Assembly: GCF_032884065.1 (NCBI RefSeq)
Contig: NW_027062997.1
Coordinates: 1 to 64,000 of the forward strand
Length of the DNA: 64,000 nt
Direction of reading: 5' to 3'
Source: Artemia franciscana
Lineage: Eukaryota > Arthropoda > Branchiopoda > Anostraca > Artemiidae
Made by a program: the position numbers and the translations under genes. Below, piece after piece: positions 1-15,000 of the stretch; positions within the stretch are counted from its first letter, which is position 1; each line of letters begins with the position of its first letter. Under the pieces are notes generated by a model. The model ran no database searches and had not been told where the DNA came from. It saw only the letters and a list, made by a program, of their open reading frames with translations.

Positions 1-3000
1 AATAGTCTAATATCTTCATTTTTTCAACATACGTAGCTATTACCCTCGAAAACTAAAACTTTTGAAATAGGAAAAGAGCCTTTAATCACATTCTTTACCA
101 TTTGCAATCATGAAATAGTCTAATATCTTCATTTTTCAACATACGTAGCTATTACCCTCGAAAACTAACACTTTTGACATAGGAAAAGAGCCTTTAATCA
201 CATTCTTTACCATTTACAATAATAAAATAGTCTAATATCTTCATTTTTTCAACATACGTAGCTATTACCCTCGAAAACTAAAACTTTTGAAATAGGAAAA
301 GAGCCTTTAATCACATTCTTTACCATTTGCAATCATAAAATAGTCTAATATCTTCATTTTTTCAACATACGTAGCTATTACCCTCGAAAACTAAAACTTT
401 TGAAATAGGAAAAGAGCCTTTAATCACATTCTTTACCATTTGCAATCATAAAATAGTCTAATATCTTCATTTTTTCAACATACGTAGATATTACCCCCGA
501 AAACTAAAACTTTTGAAATAGGAAAAGAGCCTTTAATCACATTCTTTACCATATGCAATCATAAAATAATCTAATATCTTCATTTTTTCAACATACGTAG
601 CTATTACCCTCGAAAACTAAAACTTTTGACATAGGAAAAGAGCCTTTAATCACATTCTTTACCATGTGCAATCATAAAATAGTCTAATATCTTCATTTTT
701 TCATCATACGTAGCTATTACCCTCGAAAACTAAAACTTTTGAAATAGGAAAAGAGCCTTTAATCACATTCTTTACCATGTGCAATCATAAAATAGTCTAA
801 TATCTTCATTTTTTCAACATATGTAGGTATTACCCTCGAAAACTAAAACTTTTGACATAGGAAAAGAGCCTTTAATCACATTCTTTACCATGTGCAATCA
901 TAAAATAGTCTAATATCTTCATTTTTTAAACATACATAGCTATTACCCTCGAAAACTAAAACTTTTGAAATAGGAAAAGAGCCTTTAATCACATTCTTTA
1001 CCAGGTGCAATCATAAAATAGTCTAATATCTTCATTTTTTCCACAGACATAGCTATTACCCTCGAAAACTAAAACTTTTGAAATAGGAAAAGAGCCTTTA
1101 TTCACATTCTTTACCATTTGCAATCATAAAATAGTCTAATATCTTCATTTTTTCAACATACGTAGCTATTACCCTCGAAAACTAAAACTTTTGAAAAAGG
1201 AAAAGAGCCTTTAATCACATTCTTTACCATTTGCAATCATGAAATAGTCTAATATCTTCATTTTTTCAACATACGTAGCTATTACCCTCGAAAACTAACA
1301 CTTTTGACATAGGAAAAGAGCCTTTAATCACATTCTTTACCATTTACAATAATAAAATAGTCTAATATCTTCATTTTTTCAACATACGTAGCTATTACCC
1401 TCGAAAACTAAAACTTTTGAAATAGGAAAAGAGCCTTTAATCACATTCTTTACCAATTTGCAATCATAAATAGTCTAATATCTTCATTTTTTCAACATAC
1501 GTAGTTATTACCCTCGAAAACTAAAACTTTTGAAATAGGAAAAGAGCCTTTAATCACATTCTTTACCATGTGCAATCATAAAATGGTCTAATATCTTCAT
1601 TTTTTCAACATACGTAGCTATTACCCTCGAAAACTAAAACTTTTGAAATAGGAAAAGAGCCTTTAATCACATTCTTTACCATATGCAATCATAAAATAAT
1701 CTAATATCTTCATTTTTTCAACATACGTAGCTATTACCCTCGAAAACTAAAACTTTTGACATAGGAAAAGAGCCTTTAATCACATTCTTTACCATGTGCA
1801 ATCATAAAATAGTCTAATATCTTCATTTTTTCAACATATGTAGCTATTACCCTCGAAAACTAAAACTTTTGACATAGGAAAAGAGCCTTTAATCACATTC
1901 TTTACCATGTGCAATCATAAAATAGTCTAATATCTTCATTTTTTCAACATATGTAGCTATTACCCTCGAAAACTAAAACTTTTGACATAGGAAAAGAGCC
2001 TTTAATCACATTCTTTACCATGTGCAATCATAAAATAGTCTAATATCTTCATTTTTTCAACATACGTAGCTATTACCCTCGAAAACTAAAACTTTTGAAA
2101 TAGGAAAAGAGCCTTTAATCACATTCTTTACCATGTGCAATCATAAAATAGTCTAATATCTTCATTTTTTCAACATATGTAGCTATTACCCTCGAAAACT
2201 AAAACTTTTGAAATAGGAAAAGAGCCTTTAATCACATTCTTTACCATGTGCAATCATAAAATAGTCTAATATCTTCATTTTTTCAACATACATAGCTATT
2301 ACCCTCGAAAACTAAAACTTTTGAAATAGGAAAAGAGCCTTTAATCACATTCTTTACCATTTGCAATCATAAAATAGTCTAATATCTTCATTTTTTCAAC
2401 ATACATAGCTATTACCCTCGAAAACTAAAACTTTTGAAATAGGAAAAGAGCCTTTAATCACATTCTTTACCATTTGCAATCATAAAATAGTCTAATATCT
2501 TCATTTTTTCAACATACGTAGCTATTACCCTCGAAAACTAAAACTTTTGACATAGGAAAAGAGCCTTTAATCACATTCTTTACCATGTGCAATCATAAAA
2601 TAGTCTAATATCTTCATTTTTTCCACAGACATAGCTATTACCCTCGAAAACTAAAACTTTTGAAATAGAAAAAGAGCCTTTAATCACATTCTTTACCATT
2701 TGCAATCATAAAATAGTCTAATATCTTCATTTTTTCAACATATGTAGCTATTACCCTCGAAAACTAAAACTTTTGAAATAGGAAAAGAGCCTTTAATCAC
2801 ATTCTTTACCATTTGCAATCATAAAATAGTCTAATATCTTCATTTTTTCAACATTCGTAGCTATGACCCTCGAAAACTAAAACTTTTGAAATAGGAAAAG
2901 AGCCTTTAATCACATTCTTTACCATTTGCAATCATAAAATAGTCTAATATCTTCATTTTTTCAACATACGTAGCTATTACCCTCGAAAATTAAAACTTTT

Positions 3001-6000
3001 GACATAGGAAAAGAACCTTTAATCACATTCTTTACCATTTGCAATCATAAAATAGTCTAATATCTTCATTTTTTCAACATACGTAGCTATTACCCTCGAA
3101 AACTAAAACTTTTGAAATAGGAAAAGAGCCTTTAATCACATTCTTTACCATTTGCAATCATAAAATAGTCTAATATCTTCATTTTTTCAACATACGTAGC
3201 TATTACCCTCGAAAACTAAAACTTTTGACATAGGAAAAGAGCTTTTAATCACATTCTTTACCATGTGCAATCATAAAATAGTCTAATATCTTCATTTTTT
3301 CCACAGACAAAGCTATTACCCTCGAAAACTAAAACTTTTGAAATAGGAAAAGAGCCTTTAATCACATTCTTTATCATTTGCAATCATAAAATAGTCTAAT
3401 ATCTTCATTTTTTCAACATACGAAGCTATTACCCTCAAAAACTAAAACTTTTGAAATAGGAAAAGAGCCTTTAATCACATTCTTTACCATTTGCAATCAT
3501 AAAATAGTCTAATATCTTCATTTTTTCAACATACGTAGCTATTACCCTCGAAAACTAAAACTTTTGAAAAAGGAAAAGAGCCTTTAATCACATTCTTTAC
3601 CATGTGAAATCATAAAATAGTCTAATATCTTCATTTTTCAACATACGTAGCTATTACCCTCGAAAATTAAAACTTTTGACATAGGAAAAGAGCCTTTAAT
3701 CACATTCTTTACCATGTGCAATCATAAAATAGTCTAATATCTTCATTTTTTCAACATATGTAGCTATTACCCTCGAAAACTAAAACTTTTGACATAGGAA
3801 AAGAGCCTTTAATCACATTCTTTACCATGTGCAATCATAAAATAGTCTAATATCTTCATTTTTTCAACATACGTAGCTATTACCCTCGAAAACTAAAACT
3901 TTTGACATAGGAAAAGAGCCTTTAATCACATTCTTTACCATTGCAATCATAAAATAGTCTAATATCTTCATTTTTTCAACATACGTAGCTATTACCCTCG
4001 AAAACTAAAACTTTTGAAATAGGAAAAGAGCCTTTAATCACATTCTTTACCATGTGCAATCATAAAATAGTCTAATATCTTCATTTTTTCAACATATGTA
4101 GCTATTACCCTCGAAAACTAAAACTTTTGACATAGGAAAAGAGCCTTTAATCACATTCTTTACCATGTGCAATCATAAAATAGTCTAATATCTTCATTTT
4201 TTCAACATACATAGCTATTACCCTCGAAAACTAAAACTTTTGAAATAGGAAAAGAGCCTTTAATCACATTCTTTACCAGTGCAATCATAAAATAGTCTAA
4301 TATCTTCATTTTTTCCACAGACATAGCTATTACCCTCGAAAACTAAAACTTTTGAAATAGGAAAAGAGCCTTTAATCACATTCTTTACCATTTGCAATCA
4401 TAAAATAGTCTAATATCTTCATTTTTTCAACATACGTAGCTATTACCCTCGAAAACTAAAACTTTTGAAATAGGAAAAGAGCCTTTAATCACATTCTTTA
4501 CCATTTGCAATCATAAAATAGTCTAATATCTTCATTTTTTCAACATACGTAGCTATTACCCTCGAAAACTAAAACTTTTGACATAGGAAAAGAGCCTTTA
4601 ATCACATTCTTTACCATGTGCAATCATAAAATAGTCTAATATCTTCATTTTTTCACATACATAGCTATTACCCTCGAAAACTAAAACTTTTGAAATAGGA
4701 AAAGAGCCTTTAATCACATTCTTTACCATTTGCAATCATAAAATAGTCTAATATCTTCATTTTTTCAACATATGTAGCTATTACCCTCGAAAACTAAAAC
4801 TTTTGAAATAGGAAAAGAGCCTTTAATCACATTCTTTACCATTTGCAATCATAAAATAGTCTAATATCTTCATTTTTTCAACATTCGTAGCTATTACCCT
4901 CGAAAACTAAAACTTTTGAAATAGGAAAAGAGCCTTTAATCACATTCTTTACCATGTGCAATCATAAAATAGTCTAATATCTTCATTTTTTCAACATACG
5001 TAGCTATTACCCTCGAAAACTAAAACTTTTGACATAGGAAAAGAGCCTTTAATCACATTCTTTACCATTTGCAATCATAAAATAGTCTAATATCTTCATT
5101 TTTTCAACATACGTAGCTATTACCCTCGAAAACTAAAACTTTTGAAATAGAAAAGAGCCTTTAATCACATTCTTTACCATTTGCAATCATAAAATAGTCT
5201 AATATCTTCATTTTTTCAACATACGTAGCTATTACCCTCGAAAACTAAAACTTTTGACATAGGAAAAGAGCCTTTAATCACATTCTTTACCATGTGCAAT
5301 CATAAAATAGTCTAATATCTTCATTTTTTCAACATACGTAGCTATTACCCTCGAAAACTAAAACTTTTGAAATAGGAAAAGAGCCTTTAATCACATTCTT
5401 TACCATTTGCAATCATAAAATAGTCTAATATCTTCATTTTTTCAACATACGTAAGCTATTACCCTCAAAACTAAAACTTTTGAAATAGGAAAAGAGCCTT
5501 TAATCACATTCTTTACCATTTGCAATCATAAAATAGTCTAATATCTTCATTTTTTCAACATACGTAGCTATTACCCTCGAAAACTAAAACTTTTGAAATA
5601 GGAAAAGAGCCTTTAATCACATTCTTTACCATGTGCAATCATAAAATAGTCTAATATCTTCATTTTTTCAACATACGTAGCTATTACCCTCGAAAACTAA
5701 AACTTTTGACATAGGAAAAGAGCCTTTAATCACATTCTTTACCATTTTCAATCATAAAATAGTCTAATATCTTCATTTTTTCAACATACGTAGCTATTAC
5801 CCCGAAAACTAAAACTTTTGAAATAGGAAAAGAGCCTTTAATCACATTCTTTACCATGTGCAATCATAAAATAGTCTAATATCTTCATTTTTTCAACATA
5901 CGTAGCTGTTACCCTCGAAAACTAAAACTTTTGAAATAGGAAAAGAGCCTTTAATCACATTCTTTACCATTGCAATCATAAAATAGTCTAATATCTTCAT

Positions 6001-9000
6001 TTTTTCAACATACGTAGCTATTACCCTCGAAAACTAAAACTTTTGAAATAGGAAAAGAGCCTTTATCACATTCTTTACCATGTGCAATCATAAAATAGTC
6101 TAATATCTTCATTTTTTCACAGACCTAGCTATTACCCTCGAAAACTAAAACTTTTGAAATAGGAAAAGAGCCTTTAATCACATTCTTTACCATTTGCAAT
6201 CATAAAATAGTCTAATATCTTCATTTTTTCAACATACGTAGCTATTACCCTCGAAAACTAAAACTTTTGAAATAGGAAAAGAGCCTTTAATCACATTCTT
6301 TACCATGTGCAATCATAAAATAGTCTAATATCTTCATTTTTTCAACATACGTAGCTATTACCCTCGAAAACTAAAACTTTTGAAATAGGAAAAGAGCCTT
6401 TAATCACATTCTTTACCATTTGCAATCATAAAATAGTCTAATATCTTCATTTTTTCAACATACGTAGCTATTACCCTCGAAAACTAAAACTTTTGAAATA
6501 GGAAAAGAGCCTTTAATCACATTCTTTACCATGTGCAATCATAAAATAGTCTAATATCTTCATTTTTTCAACATACGTAGCTATTACCCTCGAAAACTAA
6601 AACTTTTGAAATAGGAAAAGAGCCTTTAATCACATTCTTTACCATTTGCAATCATAAAATAGTCTAATATCTTCATTTTTTCAACATACGTAGCTATTAC
6701 CCTCGAAAACTAAAACTTTTGAAATAGGAAAAGAGCCTTTAATCACATTCTTTACCATTTGCAATCATAAAATAGTCTAATATCTTCATTTTTTCAACAT
6801 ACGTAGCTATTACCTCGAAAACTAAAACTTTTGAAAAGGAAAAGAGCCTTTAATCACATTCTTTACCATTTGCAATCATAAAATAGTCTAATATCTTCAT
6901 TTTTTTCAACATACGTAGCTATTACTCTCGAAAACTAAAACTTTTGACATAGGAAAAGAGCCTTTAATCACATTCTTTACCATGTGCAATCATAAAATAG
7001 TCTAATATCTTCATTTTTTCCACAGACATAGCGATTACCCTCGAAAACTAAAACTTTTGAAATAGGAAAAGAGCCTTTAATCACATTCTTTACTATGTGC
7101 AATCATAAAATAGTCTAATATATTCATTTTTTCAACATACGTAGCTATTACCCTCGAAAACTAAAACTTTTGACATAGGAAAAGAGCCTTTAATCACATT
7201 CTTTACCATTTGCAATCATAAAATGGTCTAATATCTTCATTTTTTCAACATACGTAGCTATTACCCTCGAAAACTAAAACTTTTGAAATAGGAAAAGAGC
7301 CTTTAATCACATTCTTTACCATTTGCAACCATAAAATAGTCTAATATCTTCATTTTTTCAACATACGTAGCTATTAATCTCAAAAACTATTACTTTTGAA
7401 ATAGGAAAAGAGCCTTTAATCACATTCTTTATCATGTGCAATCATAAAATAGTCTAATATCTTCATTTTTTCAACATACGTAGCTATTACCCTCGAAAAC
7501 TAAAACTTTTGACATAGGAAAAGAGCCTTTAATCACATTCTTTACCATTTGCAATCATAAAATAGTCTAATATCTTCATTTTTTCAACATACGTAGCTAT
7601 TACCCTCTAAAACTAAAACTTTTGAAATAGGAAAAGAGCCTTTAATCACATTCTTTACCATTTGCAATCATAAAATAGTCTAATATCTTCATTTTTTCAA
7701 CATACGTAGATCTTACCCCCGAAAACTAAAACTTTTGAAATAGGAAAGGAGCCTTTAATCACATTCCTTACCATATGCAATCATAAAATAGTCTAATATC
7801 TTCATTTTTTCAACATACGTAGCTATTACCCTCGAAAACTAAAACTTTTGACATAGGAAAAGAGCCTTTAATCACATTCTTTACCATGTGCAATCATAAA
7901 ATAGTCTAATATCTTCATTTTTTCATCATACGTAGCTATTACCCTCGAAAACTAAAACTTTTGAAATAGGAAAAGAGCGTTTAATCACATTCTTTACCAT
8001 GTGCATTCACAAAATAGTCTAATATCTTCATTTTTTCAACATATGTAGCTATTATCCTCGAAAACTAAAACTTTTGACATAGGAAAAGAGCCTTTAATCA
8101 CATTCTTTACCATGTGCAATCATAAAATAGTCTAATATCTTCATTTTTTCAACATACATAGCTATTACCCTCGAAAACTAAAACTTTTGAAATAGGAAAA
8201 GAGCCTTTGATCACATTCTTTACCATGTGCAATCATAAAATAGTCTAATATAGTCATTTTTTCCACAGACATAGCTATTACCCTCGAAAACTAAAACTTT
8301 TGAAATAGGAAAAGAGCCTTTATTCACATTCTTTACCATTTGCAATCATAAAATAGTCTAATATCTTCATTTTTTCAACATACGTAGCTATTACCCTCGA
8401 AAACTAAAACTTTTGGAAAGGAGCCTTTAATCACATTCTTTACCATTTGCAATCATAAAATAGTCTAATATCTTCATTTTTTCCACAGGCAAAGCTATTA
8501 CCCTCGAAAACTAAAACTTTTGAAATAGGAAAAGAGCCTTTAATCACATTCTTTACCATTTGCAATCATAAAATAGTCTAATATCTTCATTTTTTCAACA
8601 TACGTAGGTATTAACCTCGAAAAATAAAACTTTTGAAATAGGAAAAGAGCCTTTAATCACATTCTTTACCATGTGCAATCATAAAATAGTCTAATATCTT
8701 CATTTTTTCAACATACGTAGCTATTACCCTCGAAAACTAAAACTTTTGACATAGGAAAAGAGCCTTTAATCATATTCTTTACCATTTGCAATCATAAAAT
8801 AGTCTAATATCTTCATTTTTTCCACAGACAAAGCTATTACCCTCGAAAACTAAAACTTTTGAAATAGGAAAAGAGCCTTTAATCACATTCTTTACCATTT
8901 GCAATCATAAAATAGTCTAATATCTTCATTTTTTCAACATACGTAGCTATTACCCTCGAAAACTAAAACTTTTGACATAGGAAAAGAGCCTTTAATCACA

Positions 9001-12000
9001 TTCTTTACCGTTTGCAATCATAAAATTGTCTAATATCTTGATTTTTTCAACATACGTAGCTATTACCCTCGAAAACTAAAACTTTTGACATAGGAAAAGG
9101 GTCTTTAATCACATTTTTTACCATTTGCAATCATAAAATAGTCTAATAACTTCATTTTTTCAACATACGTAGCTATTACCCTCGAAAACTAAAACTTTTG
9201 ACATAGGAAAAGAGCCTTTAATCACATTCTTTACCATTTGCAATCATAAAATAGTCTAATATCTTCATTTTTTCAACATACGTAGGTATTAACCTCGAAA
9301 AATAAAACTTTTGAAATAGGAAAAGAGCCCTTAATCACATTCTTTACCATGTGCAATCATAAAATAGTCTAATATCTTCATTTTTTCAACATACGTAGCT
9401 ATTACCCTCGAAAACTAAAACTTTTGACATAGGAAAAGAGCCTTTAATCATATTCTTTACCATTTGCAATCATAAAATAGTCTAATATCTTCATTTTTTC
9501 CACAGACAAAGCTATTACCCTCGAAAACTAAAACTTTTGAAATAGGAAAAGAGCCTTTAATCACATTCTTTACCATTTGCAATCATAAAATAGTCTAATA
9601 TCTTCATTTTTTCAACATACGTAGCTATTACCCTCGAAAACTAAAACTTTTGACATAGGAAAAGAGCCTTTAATCACATTCTTTACCATTTGCAATCATA
9701 AAATTGTCTAATATCTTGATTTTTTCAACATACGTAGCTATTACCCTCGAAAACTAAAACTTTTGAAATAGGAAAAGAGCCTTTAATCACATTCTTTACC
9801 ATTTGCAATCATAAAATAGTCTAATATATTCATTTTTTCAACATACGTAGCTATTACCCTCGAAAACTAAAACTTTTGAAATAGGAAAAGAGCCTTTAAT
9901 CACATTCTTTACCATTTACAATCATAAAATAGTCTAATATCTTCATTTTTTCAACATACGTAGCTATTACCCTCGAAAACTAAAACTTTTGAAATAGGAA
10001 AAGAGCCTTTAATCACATTCTTTACCATTTGCAATCATAAAATAGTCTAATATCTTCATTTTTTCAACATACGTAGCTATTACCCTCGAAAACTAAAACT
10101 TTTGACATAGGAAAAGAGCCTTTAATCACATTCTTTACCATTTGCAATAATAAAATTGTCTAATATCTTCATTTTTTCAACATACGTAGCTATTACCCTC
10201 GAAAACTAAAATTTTTGAAATAGGAAAAGAGCCTTTAATCACATTCTTTACCATTTGCAATCATAAAATAGTCTAATATCTTCATTTTTTCAACATACGT
10301 AGCTATTACCCTCGAAAACTAAAACTTTTGAAATAGGAAAAGAGCCTTTAATCACATTCTTTACCATTTACAATCATAAAATAGTCTAATATCTTCATTT
10401 TTTCAACATACGTAGATATTACCCCCGAAAACTAAAACTTTTGAAATAGGACAAGAGCCTTTAATCACATTCTTTTCCATATGCAATCATAAAATAGTCT
10501 AATATCTTCATTTTTTCAACATACGTAGCTATTACCCTCGAAAACTAAAACTTTTGACATAGGAAAAGAGCCTTTAATCACATTCTTTACCATGTGCAAT
10601 CATAAAATAGTCTAATATCTTCATTTTTTCATCATACGTAGCTATTACCCTCGAAAACTAAAACTTTTGAAATAGGAAAAGAGTGTTTAATCACATTCTT
10701 TACCATGTGCAATCACAAAATAGTCTAATATCTTCATTTTTTCAACATATGTAGCTATTACCCTCGAAAACTAAAACTTTTGACATAGGAAAAGAGCCTT
10801 TAATCACATTCTTTACCATGTGCAATCATAAAATAGTCTAATATCTTCTTTTTTTCAACATACATAGCTATTACCCTCGAAAACTAAAACTTTTGAAATA
10901 GGAAACGAGCCTTTAATCACATTCTTTACCATGTGCAATCATAAAATAGTCTAATATCTTCATTTTTTCAACATACGTAGCTATTACCCTCGAAAACTAA
11001 AACTTTTGGAAAGGAGCCTTTAATCACATTCTTTACCATGTGCAATCATAAAATAGTCTAATATCTTCATTTTTTCAACAAACGTAGCTATTAACCTCGA
11101 AAACTAAAACTTTTGACATAGGAAAAGAGCCTTTAATCACATTCTTTACCATGTGCAATCATAAAATAGTCTAATATCTTCATTTTTTCCCCAGACATAG
11201 CTATTACCCTCGAAAACTAAAACTTTTGAAATAGGAAAAGAGCCTTTAATCACATTCTTTACCATTTGCAATCATAAAATGGTCTAATATCTTCATTTTT
11301 TCAACATATGTAGCTATTACCCTCGAAAACTAAAACTTTTGAAATAGGAAAAGAGCCTTTAATCACATTCTTTACCATTTGCAATCATAAAATAGTCTAA
11401 TATCTTCATTTTTCAACATACGTAGCTATTAATCTCAAAAACTATAACTTTTGAAATAGGAAAAGAGCCTTTAATCACATTCTTTACCATGTGCAATCAT
11501 AAAATAGTCTAATATCATCATTTTTTCAACATACGTAGCTATTACCCTCGAAAACTAAAACTTTTGACATAGGAAAAGAGCCTTTAATCATATTCTTTAC
11601 CATTTGCAATCATAAAATAGTCTAATATCTTCATTTTTTCCACAGACAAAGCTATTACCCTCGAAAACTAAAACTTTTGAAATAGGAAAAGAGCCTTTAA
11701 TCACATTCTTTACCATTTGCAATCATAAAATAGTCTAATATCTTCATTTTTTCAACATACGTAGCTATTACCCTCGAAAACTAAAACTTTTGACATAGGA
11801 AAAGAGCCTTTAATCACATTCTTTACCATTTGCAATCATAAAATTGTCTAATATCTTGATTTTTTCAACATACGTAGCTATTACCCTCGAAAACTAAAAC
11901 TTTTGACATAGGAAAAGAGCCTTTAATCACATTCTTTACCATTTGCAATCATAAAATAGTCTAATATCTTCATTTTTTCCACAGACAAAGCTATTACCCT

Positions 12001-15000
12001 CGAAAACTAAAACTTTGAAATAGGAAAAGAGCCTTTAATCACATTCTTTACCATGTGCAATCATAAAATAGTCTAATATCTTCATTTTTTCAACATACGT
12101 AGCTATTACCCTCGAAAACTAAAACTTTTGACATAGGAAAAGAGCCTTTAATCATATTCTTTACCATTTGCAATCATAAAATAGTCTAATATCTGCCTTT
12201 TTTCCACAGACAAAGCTATTACCCTCGAAAACTAAAACTTTTGAAATAGGAAAAGAGCCTTTAATCACATTCTTTACCATTTGCAATCATAAAATAGTCT
12301 AATATCTTCATTTTTTCAACATACGTAGCTATTACCCTCGAAAACTAAAACTTTTGACATAGGAAAAGAGCCTTTAATCACATTCTTTACCGTTTGCAAT
12401 CATGAAATTGTCTAATATCTTGATTTTTTCAACATACGTAGCTATTACCCTCGAAAACTAAAACTTTTGAAATAGGAAAAGAGCCTTTAATCACATTCTT
12501 TACCATTTGCAATCATAAAATAGTCTAATATATTCATTTTTTCAACATACGTAGCTATTACCCTCGAAAACTAAAACTTTTGAAATAGGAAAAGAGCCTT
12601 TAATCACATTCTTTACCATTTGCAATCATAAAATAGTCTAATATCTTCATTTTTTCAACATACGTAGCTATTACCCTCGAAAACTAAAACTTTTGAAATA
12701 GGAAAAGAGCCTTTAATCACATTCTTTACCATTTGCAATCATAAAATAGTCTAATATCTTCATTTTTTCAACATACGTAGCTATTACCCTCGAAAACTAA
12801 AACTTTTGACATAGGAAAAGAGCGTATAATCACATTCTTTACCATTTGCAATAATAAAATTGTCTAATATCTTCATTTTTTCAACATACATAGCTATTAC
12901 CCTCGAAAACTAAAATTTTTGAAATAGGAAAAAGAGCCTTTAATCACATTCTTTACCATTTGCAATCATAAAATAGTCTAATATCTTCATTTTTTCAACA
13001 TACATAGCTATTACCCTCGAAAACTAAAACTTTTGAAATAGGAAAAGAGCCTTTAATCACATTCTTTACCATTTGCAATCATAAAATAGTCTAATATCTT
13101 CATTTTTTCAACATACGTAGATATTACACCCGAAAACTAAAACTTTTGAAATAAGAAAAGAGCCTTTAATCACATTCTTTACCATTTGCAATCATAAAAT
13201 AGTCTAATATCTTCATTTTTTCAACATACGTAGATATTACCCTCGAAAACTAAAACTTTTGAAATAGGAAAAGAGCGTTTAATCACATTCTTTACCATGT
13301 GCAATCACAAAATAGTCTAATATCTTCATTTTTTCAACATATGTAGCTATTACCCTCGAAAACTAAAACTTTTGACATAGGAAAAGAGCCTTTAATCACA
13401 TTCTTTACCATGTGCAATCATAAAATAGTCTAATATCTTCATTTTTTCAACATACATAGCTATTACCCTCGAAAACTAAAACTTTTGAAATAGGAAAAGA
13501 GCCTTTAATCGCATTCTTTACCATGTGCAATCATAAAATAGTCTAATATCTTCATTTTTTCCACAGACATAGCTATTACCCTCGAAAACTAAAACTTTTG
13601 AAATAGGAAAAGAGCCTTTATTCACATTCTTTACCATTTGCAATCATAAAATAGTCTAATATCTTCATTTTTTCAACATACGTAGCTATTACCCTCGAAA
13701 ACTAAAGCTTTTGGAAAGGAGCCTTTAATCACATTCTTTACCATGTGCAATCATAAAATAGTCTAATATCTTCGTTTTTTCAACATACGTAGCTATTACC
13801 CTCGAAAACTAAAACTTTTGACATAGGAAAAGAGCCTTTAATCACATTCTTTACCATGTGCAATCATAAAATAGTCTAATATCTTCATTTTTTCCCCAGA
13901 CATAGCTATTACCCTCGAAAACTAAAACTTTTGAAATAGGAAAAGAGCCTTTAATCACATTCTTTACCATTTGCAATCATAAAATAGTCTAATATCTTCA
14001 TTTTTTCAACATACGTAGATATTACCCCCGAAAACTAAAACTTTTGACATAGGAAAAGAGCCTTTAATCACATTCTTTACCATGTGCAATCATAAAATAG
14101 TCTAATATCTTCATTTTTTCCCCAGACATAGCTATTACCCTCGAAAACTAAAACTTTTGAAATAGGAAAAGAGCCTTTAATCACATTCTTTACCATTTGC
14201 AATCATAAAATAGTCTAATATCTTCATTTTTTCAACATACGTAGATATTACCCCCGAAAACTAAAACTTTTGAAATAAGAAAAGAGCCTTTAATCACATT
14301 CTTTACCATTTGCAATCATAAAATAGTCTAATATCTTCATTTTTTCAACATACGTAGATATTACCCTCGAAAACTAAAACTTTTGAAATAGGAAAAGAGC
14401 GTTTAATCACATTCTTTACCATGTGCAATCACAAAATAGTCTAATATCTTCATTTTTTCAACATATGTAGCTATTACCCTCGAAAACTAAAACTTTTGAC
14501 ATAGGAAAAGAGCCTTTAATCACATTCTTTACCATGTGCAATCATAAAATAGTCTAATATCTTCATTTTTGTAACATACATAGCTATTACCCTCGAAAAC
14601 TAAAACTTTTGAAATAGGAAAAGAGCCTTTAATCGCATTCTTTACCATGTGCAATCATAAAATAGTCTAATATCTTCATTTTTTCCACAGACATAGCTAT
14701 TACCCTCGAAAACTAAAACTTTTGAAATAGGAAAAGAGCCTTTATTCACATTCTTTACCATTTGCAATCATAAAATAGTCTAATATCTTCATTTTTTCAA
14801 CATACGTAGCTATTACCCTCGAAAACTAAAGCTTTTGGAAAGGAGCCTTTAATCACATTCTTTACCATGTGCAATCATAAAATAGTCTAATATCTTCGTT
14901 TTTTCAACATACGTAGCTATTACCCTCGAAAACTAAAACTTTTGACATAGGAAAAGAGCCTTTAATCACATTCTTTACCATATGCAATCATAAAATAGTC